From Kiritimatiellota bacterium (lineage in GTDB: Bacteria; Verrucomicrobiota; Kiritimatiellia; Kiritimatiellales; Tichowtungiaceae), in the NCBI GenBank assembly GCA_014381785.1, contig JACNKZ010000055.1:1-64000 (forward strand): 64,000 bases of DNA, read 5' to 3'. This document shows, piece after piece, positions 45,712 to 55,400 of this stretch. The notes under the pieces were generated by a model that saw only the letters and a list, made by a program, of their open reading frames with translations, was not told the DNA's origin and ran no database searches. Within the stretch, counting starts at the first letter, position 1, and each line of letters starts with the position of its first letter. Both the position numbers and the translations under genes were made by a program.

Positions 45712-46488
45712 ATGATTAAACGTTCCTATAATTTAACTGCCGTAATGGGCATTCCGATCCGGGTGCACCTGACGCTGGTTATCCTGCTCCTTTTTGTCGC
45801 CTTTACCCGCGGACTGTCTGGTGTTCTGATCGCGGTCGGCGTGTTCGCCAGTGTCGCCCTGCACGAGCTGGGCCACTCCTGGGTGGCCATCCGCAAAGGG
45901 TGCCAGGTGCGCGAAATTATGCTGCTACCCATCGGCGGCGTCGCCAAAATGAGCCACATCCCCTCCCGCCCGAGGGATGAATTTCTGATTGCGGCGGCCG
46001 GACCGCTCGCCAGTTTTCTGCTGGCGGTGCTCTTCTGGCTCCTAACCGCCACCGGTGGTTTTACTCAGTTTTTCATCAACCTGTTCGTCATTAACCTGAT
46101 GCTGTGCCTGTTCAACCTGCTCCCGTCGTTTCCGATGGACGGCGGTCGCATCTTCCGCGCCTTCATGACGCCGCGGCTCGGACGGCTGAAGGCCACGGCG
46201 CTCGCCGCGCGCATCGGGCGCATCATGGCCGTAGCCTTTGGAATCTTCGGACTGTTCAATGGGAACTTCATTCTGATTCTGATCGCGATTTTCATCTATA
46301 ACGCGGCCGGAGCGGAATACCGCGCGGTGTATGCGCAGCATATGAGTCAGGAATGGTTCACGGTGGAGCCGCAGGCCGACATCCATGTCAGCCCGCCTCC
46401 CTATGCGCACAAAGCTCCACCGTTCTGGAAAAAGTGGAAAAAGAACACCAACGCATTTTTCAACGATCTGTTCAAAAACTGGGAGTAA
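45712..46488 (+). CDS. M50 family site-2-protease-like membrane metalloprotease
   Basis: 258 residues with about five membrane segments. The zinc motif is HELGHSW (LHELGHSWVAI) and the third ligand lies in NLLPSFPMDGGRIFRAF. It lacks PDZ and CBS domains, so it belongs to the small stand-alone S2P-like group. The C-terminal ~50 residues are basic, Pro/Lys-rich and cytoplasmic. The substrate is unknown. Convergent with the next small gene. Confidence 0.88.
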   Translation: MIKRSYNLTAVMGIPIRVHLTLVILLLFVAFTRGLSGVLIAVGVFASVALHELGHSWVAIRKGCQVREIMLLPIGGVAKMSHIPSRPRDEFLIAAAGPLASFLLAVLFWLLTATGGFTQFFINLFVINLMLCLFNLLPSFPMDGGRIFRAFMTPRLGRLKATALAARIGRIMAVAFGIFGLFNGNFILILIAIFIYNAAGAEYRAVYAQHMSQEWFTVEPQADIHVSPPPYAHKAPPFWKKWKKNTNAFFNDLFKNWE

Positions 46489-46497
46489 GCCGCCGGC

Positions 46498-46839
46498 TTA
46501 CTCTCCTTTGTATTCGTAGGCGTCGCCGGAATACTCCGCCTCGGGATCGGGATAGCGGAAGAAAAAGTCCCAGATCAAAAGCACGATCAAAATGACCCCA
46601 CTAATCGATAAAGCGGTCGTCCAGAACCTCTTGCTGAACTCCGGTTTTTTCATCAGATGCAGAAAGCGTCGAAAGCCGCTGTTTTTTCGACGGCGGCGAT
46701 TCGTTCTGGAAACATCTTTCTCCATCGCCTCATCAAAACTCTCGCTACTGTGCCGGCGACGACGCGTCGGCTCTGGAGGAGTCTCCTCCTTTTTCGCCCA
46801 CGGCGATTCTTTGACATTATAAATATCCGACGACGGCAT
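46498..46839 (-). CDS. Basic single-pass membrane protein, unknown
   Basis: 113 residues. A cytoplasmic, Arg-rich N-terminal half (TRRRRHSSESFDEAMEK, RTNRRRRKNSGFRRFL) precedes one membrane segment (TALSISGVILIVLLIWDFFF) and a short acidic tail. No family recognised. The composition suggests RNA, DNA or membrane-surface contact, but this is speculative. It lies 9 bp from the M50 stop on the opposite strand. Confidence 0.6.
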   Translation of the reverse strand: MPSSDIYNVKESPWAKKEETPPEPTRRRRHSSESFDEAMEKDVSRTNRRRRKNSGFRRFLHLMKKPEFSKRFWTTALSISGVILIVLLIWDFFFRYPDPEAEYSGDAYEYKGE

Positions 46840-46892
46840 AAATCATTCCTTGTTGAGGGGAAACCCTACACTAACCGCAGAGATCGCAACAA

Positions 46893-47960
46893 TTACAAAC
46901 CGCGCGCAAAAGCGGCGGCCGCCTCAAACAGCAGTTCGCGACTGCGGCGCATCGACTCTTCCGTGCTCATCCCGGCCGGCTGGAGTGTCGCCACCCATTC
47001 AACCCCGGCGGCGCGCCATTCAGTTTCGGAGAGCTTTACGCAACCGGCAATGACCCCGGTTTTGGCTCCGGCGGCTTTGGCCAGCCGCTGCACGCCATCG
47101 ACCACCTTGCCCTGCACCGACTGCGAATCGAATTTCCCTTCACCGGTCAGCACCCAGTCCGCGCCCGACAGCGCATCGGCCAGACCGACAACCTCCATCA
47201 CGGTATCTATCCCCGGCACCAGCCTGCCGCCCATAAAGGCCACCGCGCCGAACGCGAGTCCGCCGGCAGCTCCTGCGCCCGGCAGATCGCGGATGTCTTT
47301 TCCTAGTTGCTCTTTCACCGCATCCGCAAGAGCGGCAAGCCGCCTGTCAAGAAGCTCGACCTGCTCCGGGGTCGCGCCCTTTTGCGGGCCGTAAACCTGC
47401 GCGGCGCCGTTCGGGCCGCACAGCGGGTTGGTCACATCGCACAGCACATCAATCTCAGGAAACGTCAGCTTTTCAGGAGGAATAATTGCCGCCATGCTAT
47501 GGCTCCAGCCGAGCGCTTCGGCGGCGCCGACACCGCCATCGATGGTCGCGCTGCCGCCAACGGTAAGAAGAATTTTTTCGGCGCCCTTTGCGACGGCGGC
47601 TTTGATCAGCTCGCCGGTGCCATAGGTGGTGGCGATCATCGGATTGCGCTCTTCGGGTTTCAGCAGCGGCAGCCCGCTGGCCACCGCCATCTCGACCACC
47701 GCGGTTTTACTCTCCGGCAGCCAGGCGTAACCGGCTTCGACGCGCATATGCGGCAACGGACCGGTCACGGTTTGGGAAATCCATTCGCCGCCAAGCGCGG
47801 ACATCATCGCCTCGGCGGTACCTTCGCCGCCGTCGGCCATCGGCAGAATCACAGCTTCCACATCCGGTCGGACAGAAACGATGCCATCACGAACTGTTTC
47901 ACATGCCTCGCGCGCCGACAGGTTCCCCTTAAAGGAATCAAATGCGAGGACGATCTTCAT
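46893..47960 (-). CDS. Glycerate kinase (GarK/GlxK type)
   Basis: 355 residues of the class-II-fold glycerate kinase family that phosphorylates D-glycerate. Family features: IVLAFDSFKGNLSAREACE, PMADGGEGTAEAM, ILLTVGGSATIDGGVGAAEALGW (part), GAGAAGGLAFGAVAF and DWVLTGEGKFDSQS. The start overlaps the upstream waaA stop by four bases, so both are co-translated although they act in different pathways. Confidence 0.93.
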   Translation of the reverse strand: MKIVLAFDSFKGNLSAREACETVRDGIVSVRPDVEAVILPMADGGEGTAEAMMSALGGEWISQTVTGPLPHMRVEAGYAWLPESKTAVVEMAVASGLPLLKPEERNPMIATTYGTGELIKAAVAKGAEKILLTVGGSATIDGGVGAAEALGWSHSMAAIIPPEKLTFPEIDVLCDVTNPLCGPNGAAQVYGPQKGATPEQVELLDRRLAALADAVKEQLGKDIRDLPGAGAAGGLAFGAVAFMGGRLVPGIDTVMEVVGLADALSGADWVLTGEGKFDSQSVQGKVVDGVQRLAKAAGAKTGVIAGCVKLSETEWRAAGVEWVATLQPAGMSTEESMRRSRELLFEAAAAFARGL

Positions 47961-49225
47961 CCGATCTGCTCCACCATGTTCGCAATCACGCCGCGCTGGT
48001 CTTCCAGCACCTGCCGCGCCGCCGCGCCGAGCTCCGCGCGAGTTGGCTCATCGCCGAGAAGCTCATCGATCGTTTTTTCCAAGGTTTGGAAGTCTGCAAC
48101 CTGCCGCAGGGCATTGGCGGAAAGAAAATCATCCATAACGGACGGGAAGTTTTCCATATTGGGGCCGACCACAATCGGCCTGCCAAACAGTGCCGGCTCA
48201 ATCGGATTCTGCCCGCCGTGCTTACACAGACTCTTGCCGACAAACACCACATCCGATGCGGCGTAAAAACTCATCAACTCCCCGGTGGTGTCGATCACCA
48301 GCACATCGGATTTCGATATATTCTGGCTACGAAGCGAGCAGGTCAACTCCTGCCCTTCGATGGCGCTGACAACATCATCGCGCCGTTCCGCGTGGCGCGG
48401 CACCAGCACTAGAAAGAGGTTCGGGTGTTTTTCGCGCAGGGTTTTATAGATTTTACACAGGGCCTCTTCTTCGCCCGGCCAGGTGGAGGCGCCGAGCAAA
48501 ACGAGCGCGTCATCGGGAACCCCCGCCTGTTGCAAGACCGCGCGAGCGGGCGCGGCGGCATCAGCGGCAGACGGTTGCAGATCGTACTTGGCCGTCCCGA
48601 TCGCTTTTACCGTCTCGGGTCGTGCACCGAGGGCAATCACTCGTTCCGCATCCTGCTGGCCCTGCATGCAGAACAGATCAATCATCTTCAGCAATGGATC
48701 GGTGAACAGGCGGATTTTTTTATAGCCGCCAAACGAGGAGTCCGAAATCCGTCCGTTGATCAACGCGACCGGAATATTCCTGCGCTGTGCCTCACGGATC
48801 ATGTTCGGCCAGAACTCACACTCCACCAGAATTAACCGCAGCGGGTTGAGCGCACTGAATACCCGTTTCATCACAAAGGGGAAATCGAGCGGGAAATAGA
48901 TCAGCACATCGCGCGAATCGAGTTTCTGCTTCGCGAGCTTATGGCCGGTTGAGGTGTTGGTGCTGATAACGAAAAGTGCTTCCGGATGAACCTTGCGGTA
49001 TTCCTCAACAAACCGAAGGGCCACAAAAAGCTCACCGACACTGACGGCATGAATCCAGATGTGGCGGCCTTCGGCCAACCGGGCCGTCGTGCCATGACCA
49101 TACAGACCAAACCGCTGCTCAAAATGTTTCTTGTAGCCGCCGCGCCGCGCCATGCGCGACAGAAACTTCGGCAGCATCAGCAAAAACGCCAACGGAAAAA
49201 GTAAGTTATATAAAATCCAGATCAT
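47957..49225 (-). CDS. waaA: 3-deoxy-D-manno-octulosonic acid transferase
   Basis: GT30 glycosyltransferase adding Kdo to lipid A at the inner membrane; its presence implies LPS. 422 residues. An N-terminal membrane anchor (ILYNLLFPLAFLLMLPKFL) is followed by WIHAVSVGELFVALRF (catalytic Glu), EFWPNMIREAQRRNIP, and GGQNPIEPALFGRPIVVGPN. A perfect palindrome (48077-48091) encodes FQTLE. Dispersed GTTCAGAGTTCAGAGTTC repeats abut the start codon. Confidence 0.95.
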   Translation of the reverse strand: MIWILYNLLFPLAFLLMLPKFLSRMARRGGYKKHFEQRFGLYGHGTTARLAEGRHIWIHAVSVGELFVALRFVEEYRKVHPEALFVISTNTSTGHKLAKQKLDSRDVLIYFPLDFPFVMKRVFSALNPLRLILVECEFWPNMIREAQRRNIPVALINGRISDSSFGGYKKIRLFTDPLLKMIDLFCMQGQQDAERVIALGARPETVKAIGTAKYDLQPSAADAAAPARAVLQQAGVPDDALVLLGASTWPGEEEALCKIYKTLREKHPNLFLVLVPRHAERRDDVVSAIEGQELTCSLRSQNISKSDVLVIDTTGELMSFYAASDVVFVGKSLCKHGGQNPIEPALFGRPIVVGPNMENFPSVMDDFLSANALRQVADFQTLEKTIDELLGDEPTRAELGAAARQVLEDQRGVIANMVEQIG

Positions 49226-49303
49226 TCGAAGTTCAGAGTTCAGAGTTCAAAAAAAGAGTTTCCAACATTCCATCATCAATCGGCAATCATAAATCGGAAA
49301 TGT
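49226..49303. repeat. Short direct repeats between xerC and waaA
   Basis: GAAGTTCAGAGTTCAGAGTTC near 49227-49248 is a tandem 7-mer array; AATCGGCAATCATAAATCGG follows near 49276-49296. The first word is related to the repeat that encodes the N-terminus of the OppC-like permease near 24118-24150. Confidence 0.6.
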
Positions 49304-50245
49304 CTACGCTCTCGGATGGGCTTCTTCGTAGACGCGCTTGAGCTTTTCGATGGAGACATGGGTGTAGATCTGGGTGGTGGAGAGGCTGGCGTGACCGAGC
49401 AGTTCCTGCACGCTGCGCAGGTCGGCACCGTTATCGAGCAGGTGCGTGGCAAAGCTGTGACGCAGCGCATGCGGGGAAATGGACGGTTTGAGCCCGCAGT
49501 AGGCCACATATTTTTTGACCATGCGCTCAATGGAGCGCGCAGTAAGCGGTCCGCCGTTCTTATTGAGAAACACCACGGTGCGCGGGGCGCCTTTCTGTCC
49601 CAGTGCGTTCCAAACCTCGGAACGCATAGAGAGTGCGTTCTGCAGCGCGATCTCGGCCGGACGTCCGAGCGGACAGAGCCGCTCCTTCTTGCCTTTACCC
49701 AGCACGTTGACAATGCCGGACAGAATATCGATCTGGCTCTCCTTCATGCCGACCAGCTCGCCGACGCGCATGCCGGTGCTGTAAAGCACTTCAAGAATGG
49801 CGGTGTCGCGCACAGGAACATATTCATCAAACAGGCTCTTCTTCGGCTTTTCTCTGGCAAAGGCGTGCGGAGCCGCCAACAGCTGATCGACTTCGCCCAC
49901 GGAGAGCACAGCAGGCAGATAGCTTCCTTTTTTCGGCAGAGGCAGTCCGCTGAACGGGTTGAGCGCCACATATTCCTCGCGCACCAGAAATTTGTAGAAC
50001 GAGCGCAATGCGGAAAGTTTGCGCCCGGTCGTCGTCGGCGCCATGTCCAGCTTTTGAAAAAAGACGAGGAACTTGCGGGCGGCGAAGCGGTCGGCCTCTT
50101 TCCAACGGTACGGCGGCTTTGCCTCGTCGCCCCAGATCAGCCCGACAAACTGGCGGATATCCATCAGATAATTAGAAATCGTATGCTCGGATGCGTTTTT
50201 CTCCCCTTGCAGATACTGCACAAAATGTTCAACACACGGATCCAT
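49304..50245 (-). CDS. xerC: Tyrosine recombinase XerC/XerD-type
   Basis: 313 residues. N-terminal SAM-like core-binding domain (residues ~5-90), then the catalytic domain with the Arg in YSTGMRVGELVGM, HALRHSFATHLLDNGADL, LGHASLSTTQIYTHVS with the nucleophile Tyr. Size and motifs fit the chromosome-dimer-resolving XerC/D group rather than a phage integrase. ATG 50245 is chosen over GTG 50251. Downstream of topA and dprA, an order also known from Firmicutes. Confidence 0.92.
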   Translation of the reverse strand: MDPCVEHFVQYLQGEKNASEHTISNYLMDIRQFVGLIWGDEAKPPYRWKEADRFAARKFLVFFQKLDMAPTTTGRKLSALRSFYKFLVREEYVALNPFSGLPLPKKGSYLPAVLSVGEVDQLLAAPHAFAREKPKKSLFDEYVPVRDTAILEVLYSTGMRVGELVGMKESQIDILSGIVNVLGKGKKERLCPLGRPAEIALQNALSMRSEVWNALGQKGAPRTVVFLNKNGGPLTARSIERMVKKYVAYCGLKPSISPHALRHSFATHLLDNGADLRSVQELLGHASLSTTQIYTHVSIEKLKRVYEEAHPRA

Positions 50246-50265
50246 CCGCACAAATTACACCGGTT

Positions 50266-50374
50266 TTCCAAACATTGGAAAAAGATTCACCACGGAACAC
50301 ACTAAAACCACAGAAAGTTCCAAGGTTTGGAAGCAGGTTGAGCCTGCACCCATCGTTTTGCCCAACCCTTGGAA
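50266..50374. repeat. Palindrome-family cluster between topA and xerC
   Basis: Perfect copies lie at 50266-50280 and 50318-50332 and a decayed one at 50360-50374. The stretch TTGGAAGCAGG, then CCTGCACCCATC and CCAACC, recurs at about 4382-4441 (and in part at 56465-56480), so the repeat unit is longer than the 15-bp core. Confidence 0.88.
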
Positions 50375-50391
50375 ACATTTATGCCGTCAAA

Positions 50392-52860
50392 CTATGCCTT
50401 TTTCTCTTTGGGAACGGGCAGGCCGAGTTCTTCGCGAACGGCTTCGTAGGCCGGAATCTGAGCGGCATAGCGGCCGATCATTTTCTTGAGCGCGGCGACC
50501 TGGCGTTCGGAGAGTGTGCCTTTGCCGTCGAACTGGGTGGAGAGCGATTCGTAGAAGTCGGCATCGTTGAATTCGCGCTTACCGCGTTTAACCGGCGGGT
50601 TCCATGTTTCGATGGTTTTGCACAGCTCGATCAGTTTGCTGATTTCACCGGCGGCTTCGGAGTTGTCTTTCACTTGGAGGCCGAGGTCTTCCTTAACCTG
50701 CTCGAAGTTATCGATCTGCTTGGAGTATTTAACGAGCAGGGTGTCAAGTGCGCCGACCTGACGGTCGGAAAGGCGTTTACCGCCCTGCACCTGCTGCTTG
50801 AGCGATTCAATAAATTTGCCGTCGTCGTAGGTGCGTTTGCCCACTTTGCGCGGCTCGTCGAAATCGAGCCCTTCGAGCAGGGCGATCTTTTTGCCGGTTT
50901 CGGTGCGGGGCGCTTCCGGTTTTTCGAGTTTTAGCTCAGTGACGGTTTCCTGCTGCATCTGTTCTATATATTTACAGGCGAGCCCGAAAATCATCTGCTG
51001 CTGACGCGCAGTGATTTTTCCGTCTTCTTTAAATTTTTCAGTGACAGATTGGACGATCTCTTTGTCGTCGTAAGTGCGGCGTCCGCGCTTGACGGGCTCG
51101 GCCCATTCGGCGACCTGCTCGAGGGCCTTAAGCACCCCTTCGGTCTCTTCCGGCTCGGCCATATCTTTGGCGCCTTCGAGCCATTCAAGAAACTGGTCGT
51201 AGAATGTTTTCATCATGTCGGTCCAGTCGACGGAGCCCTCTTCAACCTTGTCGAGCTTCTCCTCCATTTCGGCGGTGAATTTGACATTGAAGAGCGGATC
51301 GAGCGATTTGACGAGGAAGTCGTTCACGCGCATCCCGGATTCTGTCGGGATGAGCTGGCGTTTTTCTTTGTTCACATATTCACGCTTCTCAATGGTGGAA
51401 AGTGTCTGTGCATAGGTGGACGGACGGCCGACGCCATTTTCTTCGAGCGCTTTAATGAGCGAGGGCTCTGAGTAACGCGCCGGGGGCTTGGTGAATTTCT
51501 GTTCGCCGGTCCACTCGAGGCAGTCGAGGTTTTCGCCTTCGCTCAGCGGCGGCAGCTTGGCCTCGGCATCATCATCTTCGCCCTCTTTCTTTGTATCGGC
51601 GGCGGCTTCGATGCCGCTGGCGCGCATGTAACCGGGGAAGATGACTTCGGAGGCGGTGGCGCGGAACATATACGTGTTCTCGCCGTCGGTTTCGACTTCG
51701 GCGGTGCGGCGGGCAATTTTCGCCGGAACCATCTGGCTGGCTACGAAGCGTTCCCAGATCAGCTTGTAGAGTTTGGCTTCGTCTTTTTCGAGACCGCTGA
51801 CAGACTGCGGCGTCTTGGAAACTTCGGTCGGGCGGATGGCTTCATGAGCCTCCTGTGCGCCGCCTTTGCTTTTGTAGAAGTTCGGTTTTTCGGGCAGATA
51901 TTCCGCACCGTACTCAGCAGAAACAAAGGATGCGCACTCTTCCTGCGCGCTTTTGGCGATGTTGAACGAGTCGGTTCGCATGTAGGTGATCAACCCGTTT
52001 TCGTAAAGTCCCTGCGCAATGCGCATGGTGCGCGCCGGGGCGAAGCCGCAGACACTGGAGGCCGCCTGCTGAATGGTGGAGGTGATGAACGGGGCATACG
52101 CTTTGCGTTGAACCGTCTTTTCGATGACACGCTCAACGTGCAGTTTGCTCGCTTCGAGCTCCGCACGGATTTTTTCGGCCTGTTCTCCACCTTTCACTTC
52201 GGCTTTTTCGCCGTTAATTTTCGCCAGTTTAACGGAGAACGGATCGACCGGCGCAACCTGCTTGCGGACGTTGGCGCCCAGCACCCAGTATTCTTCCGGA
52301 TTAAAATCCTGAATTTCCTTTTCGCGTTCGCAGACAAGCCGCAGGGCAACCGATTGCACACGGCCGGCACTGACGCCGCCTTTCACCTGCTTCCACAGCA
52401 ACGGGCTGACCTTGAAGCCGACCAGGCGGTCGAGTACGCGGCGCGCCTGCTGCGAGTTGACGCGGTTCATATCCATTTCACCCGGATGGGCAAACGCCTC
52501 GGTGATGGCGGATTTGGTGATCTCATTATAGGTGACGCGGCTGAAGTTCTCTTCCGGAATAATTCCTTTGAGCAGTTCAAACAGATGCCAGGCGATGGCC
52601 TCCCCTTCGCGGTCGGGGTCGGGAGCGAGATAAACATGGTCGCATTTTTTGGCGGCGGCCTTCAGCTCGGTGATCACCTTGGCACGGCCGGTGGTGTTCA
52701 CATATTCTGGTGCGAATGCGTTATCGACATCCACGCCGAGCTTTTTCGGCGGCAGGTCGCGCACATGGCCCATGGAGGCTTTGACAATATAATCGTCGCC
52801 CAGATATTTATTAATCGTCTTCGCCTTTGCGGGGGACTCCACAATCACCAGTTTTTTCAT
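50392..52860 (-). CDS. topA: DNA topoisomerase I with three C-terminal repeats in place of zinc fingers
   Basis: 822 residues. Toprim domain starts KKLVIVESPAKAKTINKYLG; the active Tyr is in GLITYMRTDSFNI; FTKPPARYSEPSLIKALEENG is typical of bacterial TopA. After residue ~580 there are no CxxC zinc fingers. Instead three related units begin VKRGRRTYDDKE (~590), VGKRTYDDGKF (~670) and VKRGKREFNDADF (~756), each followed by a helix with LSDRQ/LSERQ. It relaxes negative supercoils. Lies 35 bp downstream of dprA. Confidence 0.95.
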   Translation of the reverse strand: MKKLVIVESPAKAKTINKYLGDDYIVKASMGHVRDLPPKKLGVDVDNAFAPEYVNTTGRAKVITELKAAAKKCDHVYLAPDPDREGEAIAWHLFELLKGIIPEENFSRVTYNEITKSAITEAFAHPGEMDMNRVNSQQARRVLDRLVGFKVSPLLWKQVKGGVSAGRVQSVALRLVCEREKEIQDFNPEEYWVLGANVRKQVAPVDPFSVKLAKINGEKAEVKGGEQAEKIRAELEASKLHVERVIEKTVQRKAYAPFITSTIQQAASSVCGFAPARTMRIAQGLYENGLITYMRTDSFNIAKSAQEECASFVSAEYGAEYLPEKPNFYKSKGGAQEAHEAIRPTEVSKTPQSVSGLEKDEAKLYKLIWERFVASQMVPAKIARRTAEVETDGENTYMFRATASEVIFPGYMRASGIEAAADTKKEGEDDDAEAKLPPLSEGENLDCLEWTGEQKFTKPPARYSEPSLIKALEENGVGRPSTYAQTLSTIEKREYVNKEKRQLIPTESGMRVNDFLVKSLDPLFNVKFTAEMEEKLDKVEEGSVDWTDMMKTFYDQFLEWLEGAKDMAEPEETEGVLKALEQVAEWAEPVKRGRRTYDDKEIVQSVTEKFKEDGKITARQQQMIFGLACKYIEQMQQETVTELKLEKPEAPRTETGKKIALLEGLDFDEPRKVGKRTYDDGKFIESLKQQVQGGKRLSDRQVGALDTLLVKYSKQIDNFEQVKEDLGLQVKDNSEAAGEISKLIELCKTIETWNPPVKRGKREFNDADFYESLSTQFDGKGTLSERQVAALKKMIGRYAAQIPAYEAVREELGLPVPKEKKA

Positions 52861-52895
52861 AAAAGTTCCTTTTCAACCGCTTTCTGGCGGCTCAT

Positions 52896-54014
52896 CTAAC
52901 CTCTTAAATCGTCAGCCAGCTCAACCACGCGACCCGGCAGCATGTTCACCACTCGTTTCATCTCCAATCCGAGCAGCACGCCGCTGATTTCAGCACTCGT
53001 CATTCCGACTTCGCGCGCCAGACTGTCGATGTCCAGTGCCCCCGGCCAGAGGGCTTCCACCAGCTTCTTTTCCTCCTCTGAAAGCGGCACTTCCGGCCGC
53101 GCCGAGGGCTGTTTTTTGGGCTCTTTCAGCTCTCCCGGAGGAATCAAAAGCTCGAACTCTTCTAATATATCACCCACATTGTCGACCAATTTCGCTCCGT
53201 TTTTTATTAAACAGTTGGTTCCTTTAGCCGACGGATGGTCAATCCGGCCCGGAATGGCGAAGACACTGCGCCCCTGCTCCAGCGCGGCATCGGCGGTGTG
53301 CAGCGACCCGCTTTTGAAGCCCGCTTCGACCACCAAAACCCCCTGCGAGAGGCCGCTGATAATCCGGTTGCGGTAAGGAAACGTCTGGCGATCCGCCTGC
53401 CGCCCGAGCGGATATTCGCTGATGACCGCGCCGTGCTGCGCAATGGCATCGGCCAGCTCGGCGTTTTCCGGCGGATAGAGCTGATCAATCGCCGCGCCCA
53501 GTACCGCGATTGTTCTGCCTTTGGCTTTGAGCGCGCCCTGATGCGCCGCCGTATCAATTCCCCGCGCCAGCCCGCTTACAATCGTGAAGCCGGTCTGCGC
53601 CAGTTGATAGGCCATGCGGTCGGCGACATTCAATCCGTAATGCGTGGCCTTACGTGAGCCGACCATTCCGAGCGACAGGTTATCGGCAGGCAGAAACGAG
53701 CCGCGCACATACAGCGCAAGCGGTGGGTCGTGAATCATTTTGAGTGCCTCGGGATATTCGTCGTCAAGCGACGTCACAATCCGAATACCGAGTTCTTCGG
53801 TCTTTTCGATTTCTTCGGACGCATCAATCTGCGTGCGCTGTTCTAGAATAGAATAACGCAGCTTCTCTCCTATCCCTCGAACGCTCTGCAGCTCATCGCC
53901 ATCCGCCTCGAAGACCGCTTGCGGCGAACCCAGAAAATCGATCAGGGCCCGGACTTTGATTGGCCCGAGCCCCTCCATCATGTTCAAGGCGATATATGCT
54001 TCACGGCTTGTCAT
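52896..54014 (-). CDS. dprA: DNA-processing protein DprA
   Basis: 372 residues. An N-terminal SAM-like region is followed by the Rossmann-like DprA domain with GMVGSRKATHYGLNVAD, TIVSGLARGIDTAAHQGAL, FPYRNRIISGLSQGVLVVEAG (part) and KGTNCLIKNGAKLV. The C-terminal winged helix (~310-365) is also present. DprA loads RecA on incoming single-stranded DNA during transformation. First of dprA-topA-xerC on the minus strand. Confidence 0.95.
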   Translation of the reverse strand: MTSREAYIALNMMEGLGPIKVRALIDFLGSPQAVFEADGDELQSVRGIGEKLRYSILEQRTQIDASEEIEKTEELGIRIVTSLDDEYPEALKMIHDPPLALYVRGSFLPADNLSLGMVGSRKATHYGLNVADRMAYQLAQTGFTIVSGLARGIDTAAHQGALKAKGRTIAVLGAAIDQLYPPENAELADAIAQHGAVISEYPLGRQADRQTFPYRNRIISGLSQGVLVVEAGFKSGSLHTADAALEQGRSVFAIPGRIDHPSAKGTNCLIKNGAKLVDNVGDILEEFELLIPPGELKEPKKQPSARPEVPLSEEEKKLVEALWPGALDIDSLAREVGMTSAEISGVLLGLEMKRVVNMLPGRVVELADDLRG

Positions 54015-54180
54015 GTAATATTACTATTCCCCTCTGTAACGGTCACCAACTTGAAAATCTACAAGTCCACACACCTCAAGGGCTTTTCTCCTACATAAAC
54101 GAGGAACCGAAAACCCCTAGACTTTATACAGTCTATCTCCTACACTTCGTCAGAATTCAAGTTAAATGGAAGGATATGGT

Positions 54181-55359
54181 ATGCGGACGGGGTTTATCTT
54201 CTTTGTTTTTTTATTTTTCGCAACCGTTTCAACACAAGCTCAGGAAACCAACTCTGCTCCTCTGACCAATGATTCTCCAGTTGAAAAAGAAGAAACTGAC
54301 AACTCTCCCTCATCAGATACTGAACAACCGAAAGAAGCAATTGTCCCAATAGAGGATTATCTGTTTACCGTACAGGATGACGGGCGAGATATTGCCTCGG
54401 CATTTCTATGCAAGGATGAAGAAGACGTCTGGATGGTTACCAGCTACCACGTCATTGAGGGTGCGGAGGAAATTGAGTTCATCAACATGAGTGATCCCGA
54501 CTGCACCTTTTCGCTGCCTGCTGAAATTCAAGTGGCAATAGACCGTGATGCAATCCGCTTTGCTGTTGATCACCCGGATGGGCTCGCGATTTCTGACACC
54601 TTTAGCTTTGGTGACGAGGTTGTTGCTTTCGGAAACAGCGATGGCCGAGGTGTTATCACGCGGAATGCAGGTGAAATCATTGGCATGGGCAGCGGAGAAA
54701 TCGAAGTGGATTGCGCCATTATTCCCGGCAACAGTGGCGGACCTGTTATCGATATAAATCAAAATGTTCTGGGCGTCGCGGCTTATATCGTTCCCTCCGA
54801 GTCCGAACAGATCGAAGACGCCCTCAAAGAGGCAGGTGCGGGTGAAAGGGCCATGCTAACTCAAAGAAAAGCCGTGCTGAAAGGAACCCGCTATGGTGAG
54901 ACGCGGCGATTCGCTGTTCAGATTAAAGATGTCACATGGCAGCCGGTCGCACAGGAAGAACTGGATGCCTTTTATGAAGTGAAATTGGCGGTGAATGATG
55001 CATTCGATACCATGCGAAATGTTATTTATTATGGGCACGAATTATCAGTAGAAAATGGCGGCCACGGCAAGTTTCTCTCTTCAAGCTGGGTTGAGGACTA
55101 TGAAAGTGAGATAAAGCGAAAAGCCGAACCCTATTACAATCGCGCGAAGCAAGAATACGTATGCTATTACAACGTTTCAGATAAAACCCGGAAAGAGTGG
55201 TTTAACGACCTGGCCAATGCCGGCAGAAGACGATCAAGAAAAATCGAGAAAGCCATAGCCTCCCTCTCAGCCACTTACCTGATTGATCAGGCGAATGATT
55301 TAAACAACCAGCTTTCCTCGGCGTCCGACGCCCTCAAAGAGATAAGCAGAAGAGATTAA
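54181..55359 (+). CDS. Secreted trypsin-like serine protease with C-terminal helical region
   Basis: 392 residues. Signal peptide TGFIFFVFLFFATVSTQA, a Ser/Glu/Thr-rich linker, then an S1C-like protease domain: His in MVTSYHVIEGAEEI, a probable Asp in DRDAIRFAV, and Ser in IIPGNSGGPVIDI. The last ~150 residues are helical and charged, with no PDZ domain. GGAAGGATATGGT precedes the ATG. It probably acts in the periplasm or outside; the substrate is unknown. Divergent from dprA. Confidence 0.8.
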   Translation: MRTGFIFFVFLFFATVSTQAQETNSAPLTNDSPVEKEETDNSPSSDTEQPKEAIVPIEDYLFTVQDDGRDIASAFLCKDEEDVWMVTSYHVIEGAEEIEFINMSDPDCTFSLPAEIQVAIDRDAIRFAVDHPDGLAISDTFSFGDEVVAFGNSDGRGVITRNAGEIIGMGSGEIEVDCAIIPGNSGGPVIDINQNVLGVAAYIVPSESEQIEDALKEAGAGERAMLTQRKAVLKGTRYGETRRFAVQIKDVTWQPVAQEELDAFYEVKLAVNDAFDTMRNVIYYGHELSVENGGHGKFLSSSWVEDYESEIKRKAEPYYNRAKQEYVCYYNVSDKTRKEWFNDLANAGRRRSRKIEKAIASLSATYLIDQANDLNNQLSSASDALKEISRRD

Positions 55360-55400
55360 GAGCCCCCTCGAAAGCTCAAAATCCACCAGGGCTTTCTGCT

